From NCBI RefSeq assembly GCF_000959725.1, contig NZ_CP009322.1, forward strand, positions 1,240,001-1,304,000: a stretch of 64,000 bases of DNA, in the 5' to 3' direction. Under the pieces are notes generated by a model, which saw only the letters and a list, made by a program, of their open reading frames with translations, was not told the DNA's origin and did no database searches. The translations under genes and the position numbers were made by a program. Shown in pieces: positions 33,440-41,550 of the stretch; within the stretch, counting starts at the first letter, position 1, and each line of letters starts with the position of its first letter. The stretch comes from Burkholderia gladioli. GTDB taxonomy: Bacteria > Pseudomonadota > Gammaproteobacteria > Burkholderiales > Burkholderiaceae.

Positions 33440-34791
33440 GATCCGGCCCCCGGCGCGGAAGCGCCCGATGCCGACGCTGCTGCCGCCGATGCGGGGGCCG
33501 GCGTTGCGGCCGAATTTACGGCTGGAGTTACAGCCGAATTCGCGGCCGGATTCGATGCCGGCTTGCCCGCCGCCTTGCCGGCGACCTGTTCCGGCGCGGT
33601 CGCCTTGGCGATCACCACGTCGCCGGTGGCGAGCGAATCGCTCGGATTCAGCACGATGCGGTCTCCCGGCGACACGCCGGTGTCGATCTCGAGCGTCTTG
33701 CCGAGCGTGCGCGCGATCTGCACCGGATGCAGGTCGACCTTGCCGTCGGCGCCCACCACCGCCACCGTCGGCCCCTCCGCGCGGAACAGCAGCGTATTGG
33801 CGGGGATCGTCAGGGTGCCGACCGCGGCCATCGGCAGGGTGGCTTTCACGTAGGCGCCCGGCAGCAGCCGGCCGTCGGCGTTCGGCAGCGTGATCTCGAT
33901 CTGCAGCGTGCGGGTAGCCACGTCGATCGCCTGCGCGGTATGCGTGACGGTGCCGTCGAAGGCCTGGCCCGGCAGCTCCGATTGCGTGACCGCCACGTGC
34001 TGGCCGAGCCTGACCTGCTGCGCGTAGGTCTGCGGCACGCGCACGTAGAGCCGCAGCCGGTCGGCCTGGGTCACCACGAACAGCGCGCGCCCGGCGCCGC
34101 CGTTGCCGGCATTGACCAGGTCGCCGATATCGATGTTGCGCTGGGTGACCACGCCGTCCACCGGCGCGACGATCTTCTGGAAGCCCTTCAGCTCGGTGAG
34201 GCGGCGCACGTTCGCGTCGGCCGCCGACAGGTTCGCCACCGCCTGGTTGTAGGCGCCCTGGCGATCGTCGAGCTCCTGCTGCGAGACCGCATCGCGCTGG
34301 CGCAACTGCTGGGCGCGATCGAAGGAGGTCTTGGCCAGGGCCAGCGAGGACTGCACCTGCTGGCGCTGCGCCACGGCCTGCGCGTATTCCTGGTCGACCT
34401 CGGGCGTGTCGAGCTCGGCCAGCACCTGGCCGGCCTTCACGCGCGTGCCGATATCGACGTCCCAGCGGCTCACGTAGCCGTTGGCGCGCGCGTAGATCGG
34501 CGCCTCCACGTAGCCGCGCAGGGTGCCCGGCAGGGCCAGGCGCGTATCGCCCTTCGAGGGGCTCGGCTCGACCACGCTCACGTACTGGCGCGCGTTCTGC
34601 TCGGCCAGCCGGTCGAGCCGGCCGCGGTTCAGATAGTCGGCCACCAGGGTGCGCGCCGCGAGCGCGGCCAGCACCACGGCCACCACCACCAGGGCGAGCC
34701 GGGTGCGTCGGCGGACCTGCGCGCGGGCGGGCAGGTCGAGCCCGGATTCGTCGACGTGGAGCCCGACGGCGCTGTGACGTTTGTCTTCCAT
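33436..34791 (-). CDS. RND efflux periplasmic adaptor (membrane fusion protein)
   Basis: A 451-residue adaptor. One N-terminal membrane anchor (LALVVVAVVLAALAARTLV) is followed by a split lipoyl domain (YVSRWDVDIGTRVKAGQVLAELD and IVAPVDGVVTQRNIDIGDLV, read separately) around an alpha-hairpin, then beta-barrel and membrane-proximal domains. Family length is about 380; the extra 70 residues at the C-terminus are an Ala/Pro/Ser/Asn low-complexity tail. It links the RND permease upstream (39-base gap) with the OMF. Confidence 0.92.
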   Translation of the reverse strand: MEDKRHSAVGLHVDESGLDLPARAQVRRRTRLALVVVAVVLAALAARTLVADYLNRGRLDRLAEQNARQYVSVVEPSPSKGDTRLALPGTLRGYVEAPIYARANGYVSRWDVDIGTRVKAGQVLAELDTPEVDQEYAQAVAQRQQVQSSLALAKTSFDRAQQLRQRDAVSQQELDDRQGAYNQAVANLSAADANVRRLTELKGFQKIVAPVDGVVTQRNIDIGDLVNAGNGGAGRALFVVTQADRLRLYVRVPQTYAQQVRLGQHVAVTQSELPGQAFDGTVTHTAQAIDVATRTLQIEITLPNADGRLLPGAYVKATLPMAAVGTLTIPANTLLFRAEGPTVAVVGADGKVDLHPVQIARTLGKTLEIDTGVSPGDRIVLNPSDSLATGDVVIAKATAPEQVAGKAAGKPASNPAANSAVTPAVNSAATPAPASAAAASASGASAPGAGS

Positions 34792-34830
34792 GAGTTCAAC
34801 CGGTCTATACGAATCCAGGGGTCATGACAC

Positions 34831-37800
34831 TTAGGCGCGATGCGCGCGCCGCTTCGCCAGGCGATGATGAACGCCCGCGAACACGAGCGGCACGAAAAAC
34901 AGCGTCGAGACGGTGGCGAACAGCAGGCCGCCGATCACCGCGCGGCCCAGCGGCGCGTTCTGCTCGGCGCCTTCGCCGAGCCCGAGCGCCATCGGGATCA
35001 TGCCGATGATCATCGCCAGCGCCGTCATCATGACCGGGCGGATCCGCGTGGCGCCCGCTTCCAGCGCGGCCGACAGCGCCGGCACGCCGGCATCGAGCCG
35101 CTGCCGCGCGAAGGCCACCACCAGGATCGAATTGGCGGTCGCCACGCCCACCGTCATGATCGCGCCGGTCAGCGCCGGCACGCTCAGGTGGGTGCCGGTC
35201 ACGAACAGCATCCAGGCGATCCCGGCCAGCGCCGCGGGCATCGCGCTGATGATGATCAGCGGGTCGATCCAGGACTGGAAGTTCACCACGATCAGCAGGT
35301 AGACCAGCACGATCGCCATCGCCACCCCGGCGCCCAGGCCGAAGTAGGAGCTGCGCATGGTCTCGACCTGCCCGCGCAGCGTGATGCTGGTGCCGCGCGG
35401 CAGCGTCGCGCGCGCCTTGCCGACCAGCGTGTCGATGTCGGCGGCCACCGCGCCCAGGTCGCGCCCGTCGACGCTGACGTAGAGATCGGTGACCGGCCGG
35501 ATGTTGTAGTGCGTGACCACCGCCGGGTCGACGCTGCGGCGCAGGTCGGCCAGGTTGGCGAGCAGTTGGTAGGGTGTGCCGAGGTTTCCGTTGGCCGCCA
35601 CCGGCGTGCTGAGCAGGTCGCCCACCGAGTGGATCTGATATTGCGGCGTCTGGATCGTCAGCGGGTACTGCACGCCCGTTTGCGGATTGACCCAGAAGGT
35701 CGGGGTGGTCTGCGAGGTGCCGGCCAGCGAGATCAGCAGGTTCTGCGCCACGTTCTGCGCCGACAGGTTCAGTTGCTGCATGCGCGTGCGGTCCATGTAG
35801 GCGGTCAGCATCGGCTCGTCGATGCGCTGCAGGATGTGCGCGTCGACCGCGCCCGGCACGGTGCGGATCTGCTTGAGCAGGCGGCTGGCGATCGCCATGT
35901 TGGAGACCGCGTCGTTGCCCTGCAGCTGCACGTCGATCGCCGCCGGCTGCCCGAAGTTGAGGATCTGCGTGACGATGTCCGACGGCTGGAAGAAGAATTC
36001 GATGCCGGGGAAGCGCTGCGGCAGGATCCGGCGCAGCGTCTCGATGTAGCGGTGCGCGCTCGGGTGGCCTTCCTTCAGCGCGATCATGATCTCGCCGTCG
36101 AGCGTGCCGATCGTGCCGGCGTTGCTGTAGGACAGGTTGATGCCGCTCGAGGGCAGGCCGAGGTTGTCGACGATGGTGTCGAGCTGGTCCGGCGGCACCA
36201 CCTCGCGCACCACCTGCTCGACCTGGTCGGCCAGGCGCGCGGTCTCCTCGATGCGGATGCCGGTCTGGGCGCGCATGTGCAGGCGGATGTTGCCGGAATC
36301 GACGCTCGGGAAGAAGTCGCGGCCGAGCGCGAAGACCAGCCCGGTCGACAGCAGGCAGAAGCCGAGGAAGGCGATCGCGGCCACCCGGCGGCGCACGATC
36401 AGCATGCCCAGCAGCACGATGTAGCCGGCGCGCAGGCGCTCGAAGGCGCGGTCGAAGCCGTGGTGGATGCGCGCGAAGCGCGACGCTCGCCGCGCCTGGG
36501 CCGGGTCGGTGTCGCCCGGATGCGGCCCGGCGCGGCGGAACAGCAGCATCGCCAGGGTCGGCACCAGGGTGCGCGACAGCACGTAGGAGGCCAGCATCGC
36601 GAACACCACCGCCTCGGCCAGCGGCACGAACAGGTAGCGCGCCACGCCGGTCAGGAAGAACATCGGCACGAACACGATGCAGATGCACAGCGTCGACACC
36701 AGCGCCGGCACCGCGATCTCCCCGGCGCCGTCGAGGATCGCCTCGCGCAGCCCGGTGCCCAGGTGCAGGTGCCGCTCGATGTTCTCGATGGTCACGGTGG
36801 CGTCGTCCACCAGGATCCCGACCGCCAGCGCCAAACCGCCCAGGGTCATGATGTTGATGGTCTGGCCGAGCGCCGAGAGCACCAGGATCGAGGTGAAGAT
36901 CGACAGCGGGATCGACACCGCGATGATCAGCGTGCTGCGCCAGTTGCCGAGGAACAGCAGGATCATCATCGCGGTCAGCAGCGCGGCGATCAGCGCCTCG
37001 TGGATCACGCCCTGCACGGCGGCCTTCACGAACACGGACTGGTCGAACAGCGAGGTGATCTTCAGGTCCGCCGGCAAGGTGGCCGCCACGCTCGGCAGCA
37101 GCGCCTTGAGCGCGGCCACCACCTGCAGCGTGGAGGCGTCGCCGTTCTTCAGGATCGAGATCAGCACGCCGCGCTGGCCGTCCTTGCGCACCACGTTGGT
37201 CTGCGGCGTGAAGCCGTCGCGCACATGGGCCACGTCGGACAGGTAGAGGGTCGCGCCGTTCTGGGTGCGGATCGGCAGCCGGTTCAGCTCGGCCACCGTG
37301 TCGGGCGAGGCATTGGTGCCGACCCGGTACTCGGTGGGCCCGATCTTGGCGGTGCCGGTCGGCAGGATCAGGTTCTGCACGCCCACCGCGTTGACCACGT
37401 CGGAGGGCGTCAGGCCCTTGGCCATCAGCGCCTGCATGTCGAGGTCGACCGAGATCACGCGGGTGCGGCCCCCGTAGGGCGAGGGGATCTGCACGCCGCG
37501 CACCGTCACCAGTTGCGGGCGCAGGAAGTTCTGCGCGATGTCGGCCAGCGACTCCTCGCTCAGCGAGGAACTGGACAAACCCAGCTGCAGCACCGGGATG
37601 CTGGACGCCGAATAGCTGATCACCAGCGGCGGGGTGGCGCCGGGCGGCATCTGCCGCACGATCGACTGCGCCGAGGACACCGTCTGCGCGATCGCGGTCT
37701 GGGTGTTCGCGCCCGGCTGCAGGAACACCTTGACGATCGCGATGCCGGGCAGCGTCTGCGATTCGAGATGCTCGATATTGCTGACGGTGGTGGTCAGCGT

Positions 37801-38007
37801 GCGTTCATGGACCGAGGTGATGCGCTCGGCCATGTCGCGCGCCGAGAAGCCGCTGTAGCTCCAGATCACGCTGATCACCGGGATGTCGATCGACGGCAGC
37901 ACGTCGGTCGGGGTCCGCATCAGCGCGAGCGGCGTCGCCAGCAGGATCATGATGGCCATCACGATGAACGTGTACGGGCGGCGCAGCGCGAGATTGACGA
38001 TCCACAT
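34831..38007 (-). CDS. RND family efflux permease
   Basis: A 1058-residue inner-membrane proton/substrate antiporter. Twelve membrane helices and two large periplasmic loops are present. The helix-4 proton-relay sequence GILVDDATVTIENIERHL has the Asp pair of HAE-type pumps rather than the DxxxE pattern of metal pumps. FFPSVDSGNIRLHMRAQTG marks the second periplasmic domain. So export of organic compounds is more likely than of metal ions, despite the heavy-metal-type two-component system in the same operon. First gene of a five-gene operon: RND, adaptor, OMF, response regulator, kinase. Confidence 0.93.
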   Translation of the reverse strand: MWIVNLALRRPYTFIVMAIMILLATPLALMRTPTDVLPSIDIPVISVIWSYSGFSARDMAERITSVHERTLTTTVSNIEHLESQTLPGIAIVKVFLQPGANTQTAIAQTVSSAQSIVRQMPPGATPPLVISYSASSIPVLQLGLSSSSLSEESLADIAQNFLRPQLVTVRGVQIPSPYGGRTRVISVDLDMQALMAKGLTPSDVVNAVGVQNLILPTGTAKIGPTEYRVGTNASPDTVAELNRLPIRTQNGATLYLSDVAHVRDGFTPQTNVVRKDGQRGVLISILKNGDASTLQVVAALKALLPSVAATLPADLKITSLFDQSVFVKAAVQGVIHEALIAALLTAMMILLFLGNWRSTLIIAVSIPLSIFTSILVLSALGQTINIMTLGGLALAVGILVDDATVTIENIERHLHLGTGLREAILDGAGEIAVPALVSTLCICIVFVPMFFLTGVARYLFVPLAEAVVFAMLASYVLSRTLVPTLAMLLFRRAGPHPGDTDPAQARRASRFARIHHGFDRAFERLRAGYIVLLGMLIVRRRVAAIAFLGFCLLSTGLVFALGRDFFPSVDSGNIRLHMRAQTGIRIEETARLADQVEQVVREVVPPDQLDTIVDNLGLPSSGINLSYSNAGTIGTLDGEIMIALKEGHPSAHRYIETLRRILPQRFPGIEFFFQPSDIVTQILNFGQPAAIDVQLQGNDAVSNMAIASRLLKQIRTVPGAVDAHILQRIDEPMLTAYMDRTRMQQLNLSAQNVAQNLLISLAGTSQTTPTFWVNPQTGVQYPLTIQTPQYQIHSVGDLLSTPVAANGNLGTPYQLLANLADLRRSVDPAVVTHYNIRPVTDLYVSVDGRDLGAVAADIDTLVGKARATLPRGTSITLRGQVETMRSSYFGLGAGVAMAIVLVYLLIVVNFQSWIDPLIIISAMPAALAGIAWMLFVTGTHLSVPALTGAIMTVGVATANSILVVAFARQRLDAGVPALSAALEAGATRIRPVMMTALAMIIGMIPMALGLGEGAEQNAPLGRAVIGGLLFATVSTLFFVPLVFAGVHHRLAKRRAHRA

Positions 38008-38082
38008 GGGGGAGGCGGGAGGGGCGGCTCGAGGGGCGGGGCGAGGATTGGGACTGGATGATAGTCAGGTGGCCGGGGCGCT

Positions 38083-38115
38083 TTCCTGACACCAGAATGG
38101 CCGAATTGTCAGGAA
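38083..38115. promoter_or_regulatory. Dyad upstream of the RND operon
   Basis: TTCCTGAC (38083-38090) and GTCAGGAA (38108-38115) form perfect 8-bp arms with 17 bases between; a further GTCAGG lies at 38064-38069. It is 76-108 bases before the RND start. Candidate site for the co-encoded response regulator, by position only. Confidence 0.45.
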
Positions 38116-38163
38116 TGGCCGGCTATTCGTCACAGGAATGCGGATTTGGCCCGGTTTCGGTGC

Positions 38164-38961
38164 TCAGATCTGGTCGGTGCCGATCGCGCGCAGGCCCGCG
38201 AGGTCGGTCACGGCGATCTGGTTGTAGGCGAGTGCCAGCAGGCCCAGCCGCTCCAGTTCGCGCAGCGCCTGGTTGACCCGCTGGCGCGACACGCCCACCA
38301 GCATGCCGAGTTCCTCCTGCGAGATCGGCAGGGTCGGGCCGGTATCGGGATAAAGATCGGGGTTGAACAACTGCGCGAGCGCCTGCGCCACCCGCGCGTC
38401 GACCTCGAGCAGCCGCGCGTTCTGGATCGATGCGATGAATTCGCCCATGCGATTGTTGAGCTGGCGGATCACGAAGCCGGTGAAGGGCAGGCTGCTGTCG
38501 AGCAGGGCATGGAAGGTGTCGGCCGGCACGAACAGCACCAGCGAGCGGCGGATCGCGACCACGTCGTACTTGCGCAGCTCGCGCTTGATCACGCTGCCCT
38601 CGCCGAACCAACCGCCCGAGGGCACGCCCGAGAGCGTGCAGCCGCGCCCCGAGGCGTTGTGGATCGACAGCTTGACCAGCCCGTCGTGCACGCCGATCCA
38701 GTCGCTGGAGGGCGCGTTGCGGCGCGCCACCCAGTCGCCGGCCTCGCGCTGCTCGGCGCGTGCATCGGCCAGCACGCGAGCCTGGTGCCCGGGCGCCAGC
38801 GCGCGGAACCAGCCGCAGCGCGCGAACAGCGTGGCCAGCAGTTCCGGCGTGATGCGCTCGGGCCAGGCGAGCGCCGCCACATCGCTGAAATCGGCATCGG
38901 CGGTGGCCGGCGAAGCCGTCTCGGCGAGGGCCGGCAGGGTGACGGAAGCGGCGTCGGACAT
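38164..38961 (-). CDS. Crp/Fnr family transcriptional regulator
   Basis: A 265-residue regulator with a cyclic-nucleotide-binding-like beta-roll (WFGEGSVIKRELRKYDVVA region) and a C-terminal winged helix (PISQEELGMLVGVSRQRVNQ, recognition helix in the last part). No FNR-type Cys cluster at the N-terminus, so oxygen sensing by a 4Fe-4S cluster is unlikely. Effector unknown. Divergent from an acyl-CoA synthetase gene with a dyad in the 156-base gap, which suggests a link to fatty-acid use. Confidence 0.9.
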   Translation of the reverse strand: MSDAASVTLPALAETASPATADADFSDVAALAWPERITPELLATLFARCGWFRALAPGHQARVLADARAEQREAGDWVARRNAPSSDWIGVHDGLVKLSIHNASGRGCTLSGVPSGGWFGEGSVIKRELRKYDVVAIRRSLVLFVPADTFHALLDSSLPFTGFVIRQLNNRMGEFIASIQNARLLEVDARVAQALAQLFNPDLYPDTGPTLPISQEELGMLVGVSRQRVNQALRELERLGLLALAYNQIAVTDLAGLRAIGTDQI

Positions 38962-39008
38962 GGACAGGGTTAGCGAGCTTAGGGATAACGCGGGTTCGCG
39001 GCGGGCGA

Positions 39009-39030
39009 GTCTGTCGTTTCGATGACAGAC
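39009..39030. promoter_or_regulatory. Dyad between the Crp/Fnr and acyl-CoA synthetase genes
   Basis: GTCTGTC and GACAGAC: perfect 7-bp arms with 8 bases between, symmetric and of the 22-bp size of Crp/Fnr sites. The core differs from the TGTGA of true CRP sites. Candidate operator for the divergent regulator. Confidence 0.5.
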
Positions 39031-39117
39031 GGCTCACAATGCGCCGAGTAGCCTAGCGCAATTACGATCGGATCGATATCGCCAATAACGAGCGGGCGCG
39101 CCCGCGGGAGACAGCAC

Positions 39118-40773
39118 ATGACGCAATTGTTCGAGACGGGACTGGAGCGGCGCGAGGCCAACTACGTGCCGCTCACGCCGACCGATTTCATCGCGCGCGC
39201 GGCGGAGGTGTATGGCGATCGGCTCGCGGTGGTGCATGGCGAGCAGCGCTACACCTGGCGCGAGGCCTATGCCCGCGCGCGGCGCCTGGCCGGCGCGCTG
39301 AAGGAGGCCGGCATCGCGCCTGGCGACACGGTGGCGGCGATGCTGCCGAACATTCCGCCGATGCTCGACGCGCACTTCGGCGTGCCGATGGCGGGCGCCG
39401 TGCTCAACGCGATCAACACGCGGCTCGACGCCGCCTCGGTGCTGTTCATGCTGCGCCATGGCGAGGCGAAGCTGCTGATCGTCGATACCGAATACGCCGA
39501 GGTGGCGCGGCGCGCGGCCGAGGAACTGCCGGGGCTGCGCATCGTGTGCGTGGCCGACGCGATGCCGGCCGATCCCGCCAGCTTCGGCGGCGCCACCGAC
39601 TACGACGCCTTCCTCGCCGGCGGCGATCCCGACACGCCCTGGGCGCCGCCCGCCGACGAATGGCAGGCGATCGCGCTGAACTACACCTCGGGCACCACCG
39701 GCGACCCGAAGGGCGTGGTCTATCACCATCGCGGCGCCTACCTGGCGGCGATCTCCAACCTGCTGGAATGGGACATGCCCAAGCACGCCGTCTACCTGTG
39801 GACGCTGCCGATGTTCCACTGCAACGGCTGGTGCTTTCCCTGGGCGATCGCGGCGCGCGCCGGCGTCAACGTCTGCCTGCGCAAGTTCGATCCGCGCACC
39901 GTGTTCGAGCTGATCCGCCGCGAGGGCGTCACCCACTACAGCGGCGCGCCGATCGTGCACGGCGCGCTGGCCAATGCGCCGGCCGAGTGGCGCGCCGGCA
40001 TCGAGCACCGGGTGCATGCCCAGGTGGCGGGCGCCGCGCCCGCGCCGGCGGTGATCGCCAAGATGAAGTCGATCGGCTTCGACCTGATGCATGTCTACGG
40101 GCTGACCGAGATCTACGGGCCGGCCAGCGTATGCGCCACCCAGCAGCACTGGGCCGAACTGCCCGAGGAGGAACTCGCGCAGCGCACCGCGCGCCAGGGC
40201 GTGCGCTACCACCTGCAGGCCGGCGCGACCGTGCTCGATCCCGACACCATGGCGAGCGTGCCGGCCGACGGCGAGACGCTCGGCGAAATCATGTTCCGCG
40301 GCAATATCTGCATGAAGGGTTACCTGAAGAACCCGCGCGCCACCGACGAGGCCTTCGCGGGCGGCTGGTTCCATACCGGCGATCTCGGCGTACTGACGCC
40401 GGACGGCTACATCCGCATCAAGGATCGCCGCAAGGACATCATCATCTCCGGGGGCGAGAACATCTCGAGCATCGAGGTGGAGGATGCGCTGTACCGGCAT
40501 CCGGCCGTCGCGGTAGCCGCCGTGGTGGCGCTGCCCGATCCGAAGTGGGGCGAGGTGCCCTGCGCCTTCGTCGAGCTGCGCGAGGGCATGCAGGCGAGCG
40601 AGGCCGAGATCCTCGCGCATTGCCGGACCCTGCTGGCCGGCTACAAGATGCCCAAGGCGGTGCGCTTCGGCGAATTGCCGAAGACTTCCACCGGCAAGAT
40701 CCAGAAGTTCCAGCTGCGCACGCTGGTGCGGTCGGACAGCGCGATCGACACGGCGCCGGACGGCAAGAACTAG
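39118..40773 (+). CDS. Acyl-CoA synthetase (AMP-forming)
   Basis: A 551-residue ligase of the ANL superfamily that activates carboxylic acids with ATP and CoA. The AMP-binding P-loop YTSGTTGDPKG is at 189-199; also visible are GLTEIYGPA, the hinge-region sequence GWFHTGDLGVLTPDGYIRIK and the catalytic Lys in KTSTGKIQKF. It belongs to the medium-chain/3-methylmercaptopropionyl-CoA ligase (DmdB-like) branch by overall length and motifs. Exact acid unknown. Divergent from a Crp/Fnr regulator. Confidence 0.9.
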   Translation: MTQLFETGLERREANYVPLTPTDFIARAAEVYGDRLAVVHGEQRYTWREAYARARRLAGALKEAGIAPGDTVAAMLPNIPPMLDAHFGVPMAGAVLNAINTRLDAASVLFMLRHGEAKLLIVDTEYAEVARRAAEELPGLRIVCVADAMPADPASFGGATDYDAFLAGGDPDTPWAPPADEWQAIALNYTSGTTGDPKGVVYHHRGAYLAAISNLLEWDMPKHAVYLWTLPMFHCNGWCFPWAIAARAGVNVCLRKFDPRTVFELIRREGVTHYSGAPIVHGALANAPAEWRAGIEHRVHAQVAGAAPAPAVIAKMKSIGFDLMHVYGLTEIYGPASVCATQQHWAELPEEELAQRTARQGVRYHLQAGATVLDPDTMASVPADGETLGEIMFRGNICMKGYLKNPRATDEAFAGGWFHTGDLGVLTPDGYIRIKDRRKDIIISGGENISSIEVEDALYRHPAVAVAAVVALPDPKWGEVPCAFVELREGMQASEAEILAHCRTLLAGYKMPKAVRFGELPKTSTGKIQKFQLRTLVRSDSAIDTAPDGKN

Positions 40774-40800
40774 CCGGCGGCGGGTCAGCCGCTTCCCGGC

Positions 40801-40812
40801 GGGGGGGGGGGG
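40801..40812 (+). repeat. Run of twelve G
   Basis: A 12-base G homopolymer in the 61-base gap between the convergent acyl-CoA synthetase and cupin genes. Such runs slip during replication and are also a common place for assembly errors. Confidence 0.9.
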
Positions 40813-40834
40813 CGGCCGGGCCCGCGCGCCGGGT

Positions 40835-41326
40835 TCAGCGCGTGACGAAAGGCATCGCCGCCGACGGCGCGCCGCGCGCATGCCGCCGCTGCCGCAGCAG
40901 CGCCACCCGGCAGTTCTCGCGCGCCACGTCGTGGCCTGCCTCGTCGAGCAGCACCAGGTCGCCGCGCATCACGTTGAAGGTGATCACGTCACCGCTCGGC
41001 GAGGCCAGCGTCTCGGGCGTGTGCACCGAACCGGCCGGCTCCAGCACCGTGCTGCCGGCGCGCGCCACCCAGTCGTATTCGCGGTAGCGCCATTCCCCTT
41101 CCAGCGTGTAGACGAACACCGTGCCTTCGTGGCGATGGCGCGGCAGCGTGGTGCCGACCGGCATGCGCAGCAGCACGCTCAGCTCGTCGCGGGCGACATC
41201 GATATGCAGGTACTTGATGGCGAGGCCGGGCAGCGCGTCGGCCATCGGCAGCCACGGCAGGTCGTCGTGCTGCAGGCAATGGATCGGCGGCAGCGCGAGG
41301 GGCGGGGCGGAGGCGGGGGAGCTCAT
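40835..41326 (-). CDS. Cupin domain protein, 2,4'-dihydroxyacetophenone dioxygenase-like
   Basis: A 163-residue single-domain cupin. The metal site LPRHRHEGTVFVYTLEG and GSVHTPET give the His-x-His...Glu...His set. It resembles the 2,4'-dihydroxyacetophenone dioxygenase / ChrR-like cupin group; enzymatic activity is likely but not sure. The start at MSSPASAP is chosen because the upstream extension has no domain character and overlaps the long inverted repeat at 41478-41528. Confidence 0.78.
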   Translation of the reverse strand: MSSPASAPPLALPPIHCLQHDDLPWLPMADALPGLAIKYLHIDVARDELSVLLRMPVGTTLPRHRHEGTVFVYTLEGEWRYREYDWVARAGSTVLEPAGSVHTPETLASPSGDVITFNVMRGDLVLLDEAGHDVARENCRVALLRQRRHARGAPSAAMPFVTR

Positions 41327-41477
41327 GGGCGCGCGGGGTGGGTGGTCCTGGTGCGCGATTATGGCAGAGGCGCATGGCTTGAGCGCGGCGGCACGATTTG
41401 CTAGCATCGCCCGGGCGCTGGGCCGGCGGCTTGCCGGCCCGCCCGCGGAGCCGTCGCGCGATGGCTTCTCAACCGAT

Positions 41478-41528
41478 CCGATGCCCTCGATTGATTCGCC
41501 ATGCAGACGAATCAATCGAGGGCATCGG
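41478..41528. repeat. Perfect 21-bp inverted repeat with 9-base loop
   Basis: Arms 41478-41498 and 41508-41528 are exact complements with a 9-base spacer. It lies in the gap between divergent cupin and DUF3857 genes, ending 22 bases before the DUF3857 start. No T-run follows. It may be an mRNA leader hairpin or a large operator. Confidence 0.85.
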
Positions 41529-41550
41529 CGCAACCGGACCGACCACAACA

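Noticed and set aside
34840..38061. A 1073-codon open frame on the plus strand opposite the RND permease
   Set aside because: The minus strand codes a complete RND protein with all motifs; the opposite frame is rich in Gln, His, Asp and Arg as expected for its shadow.
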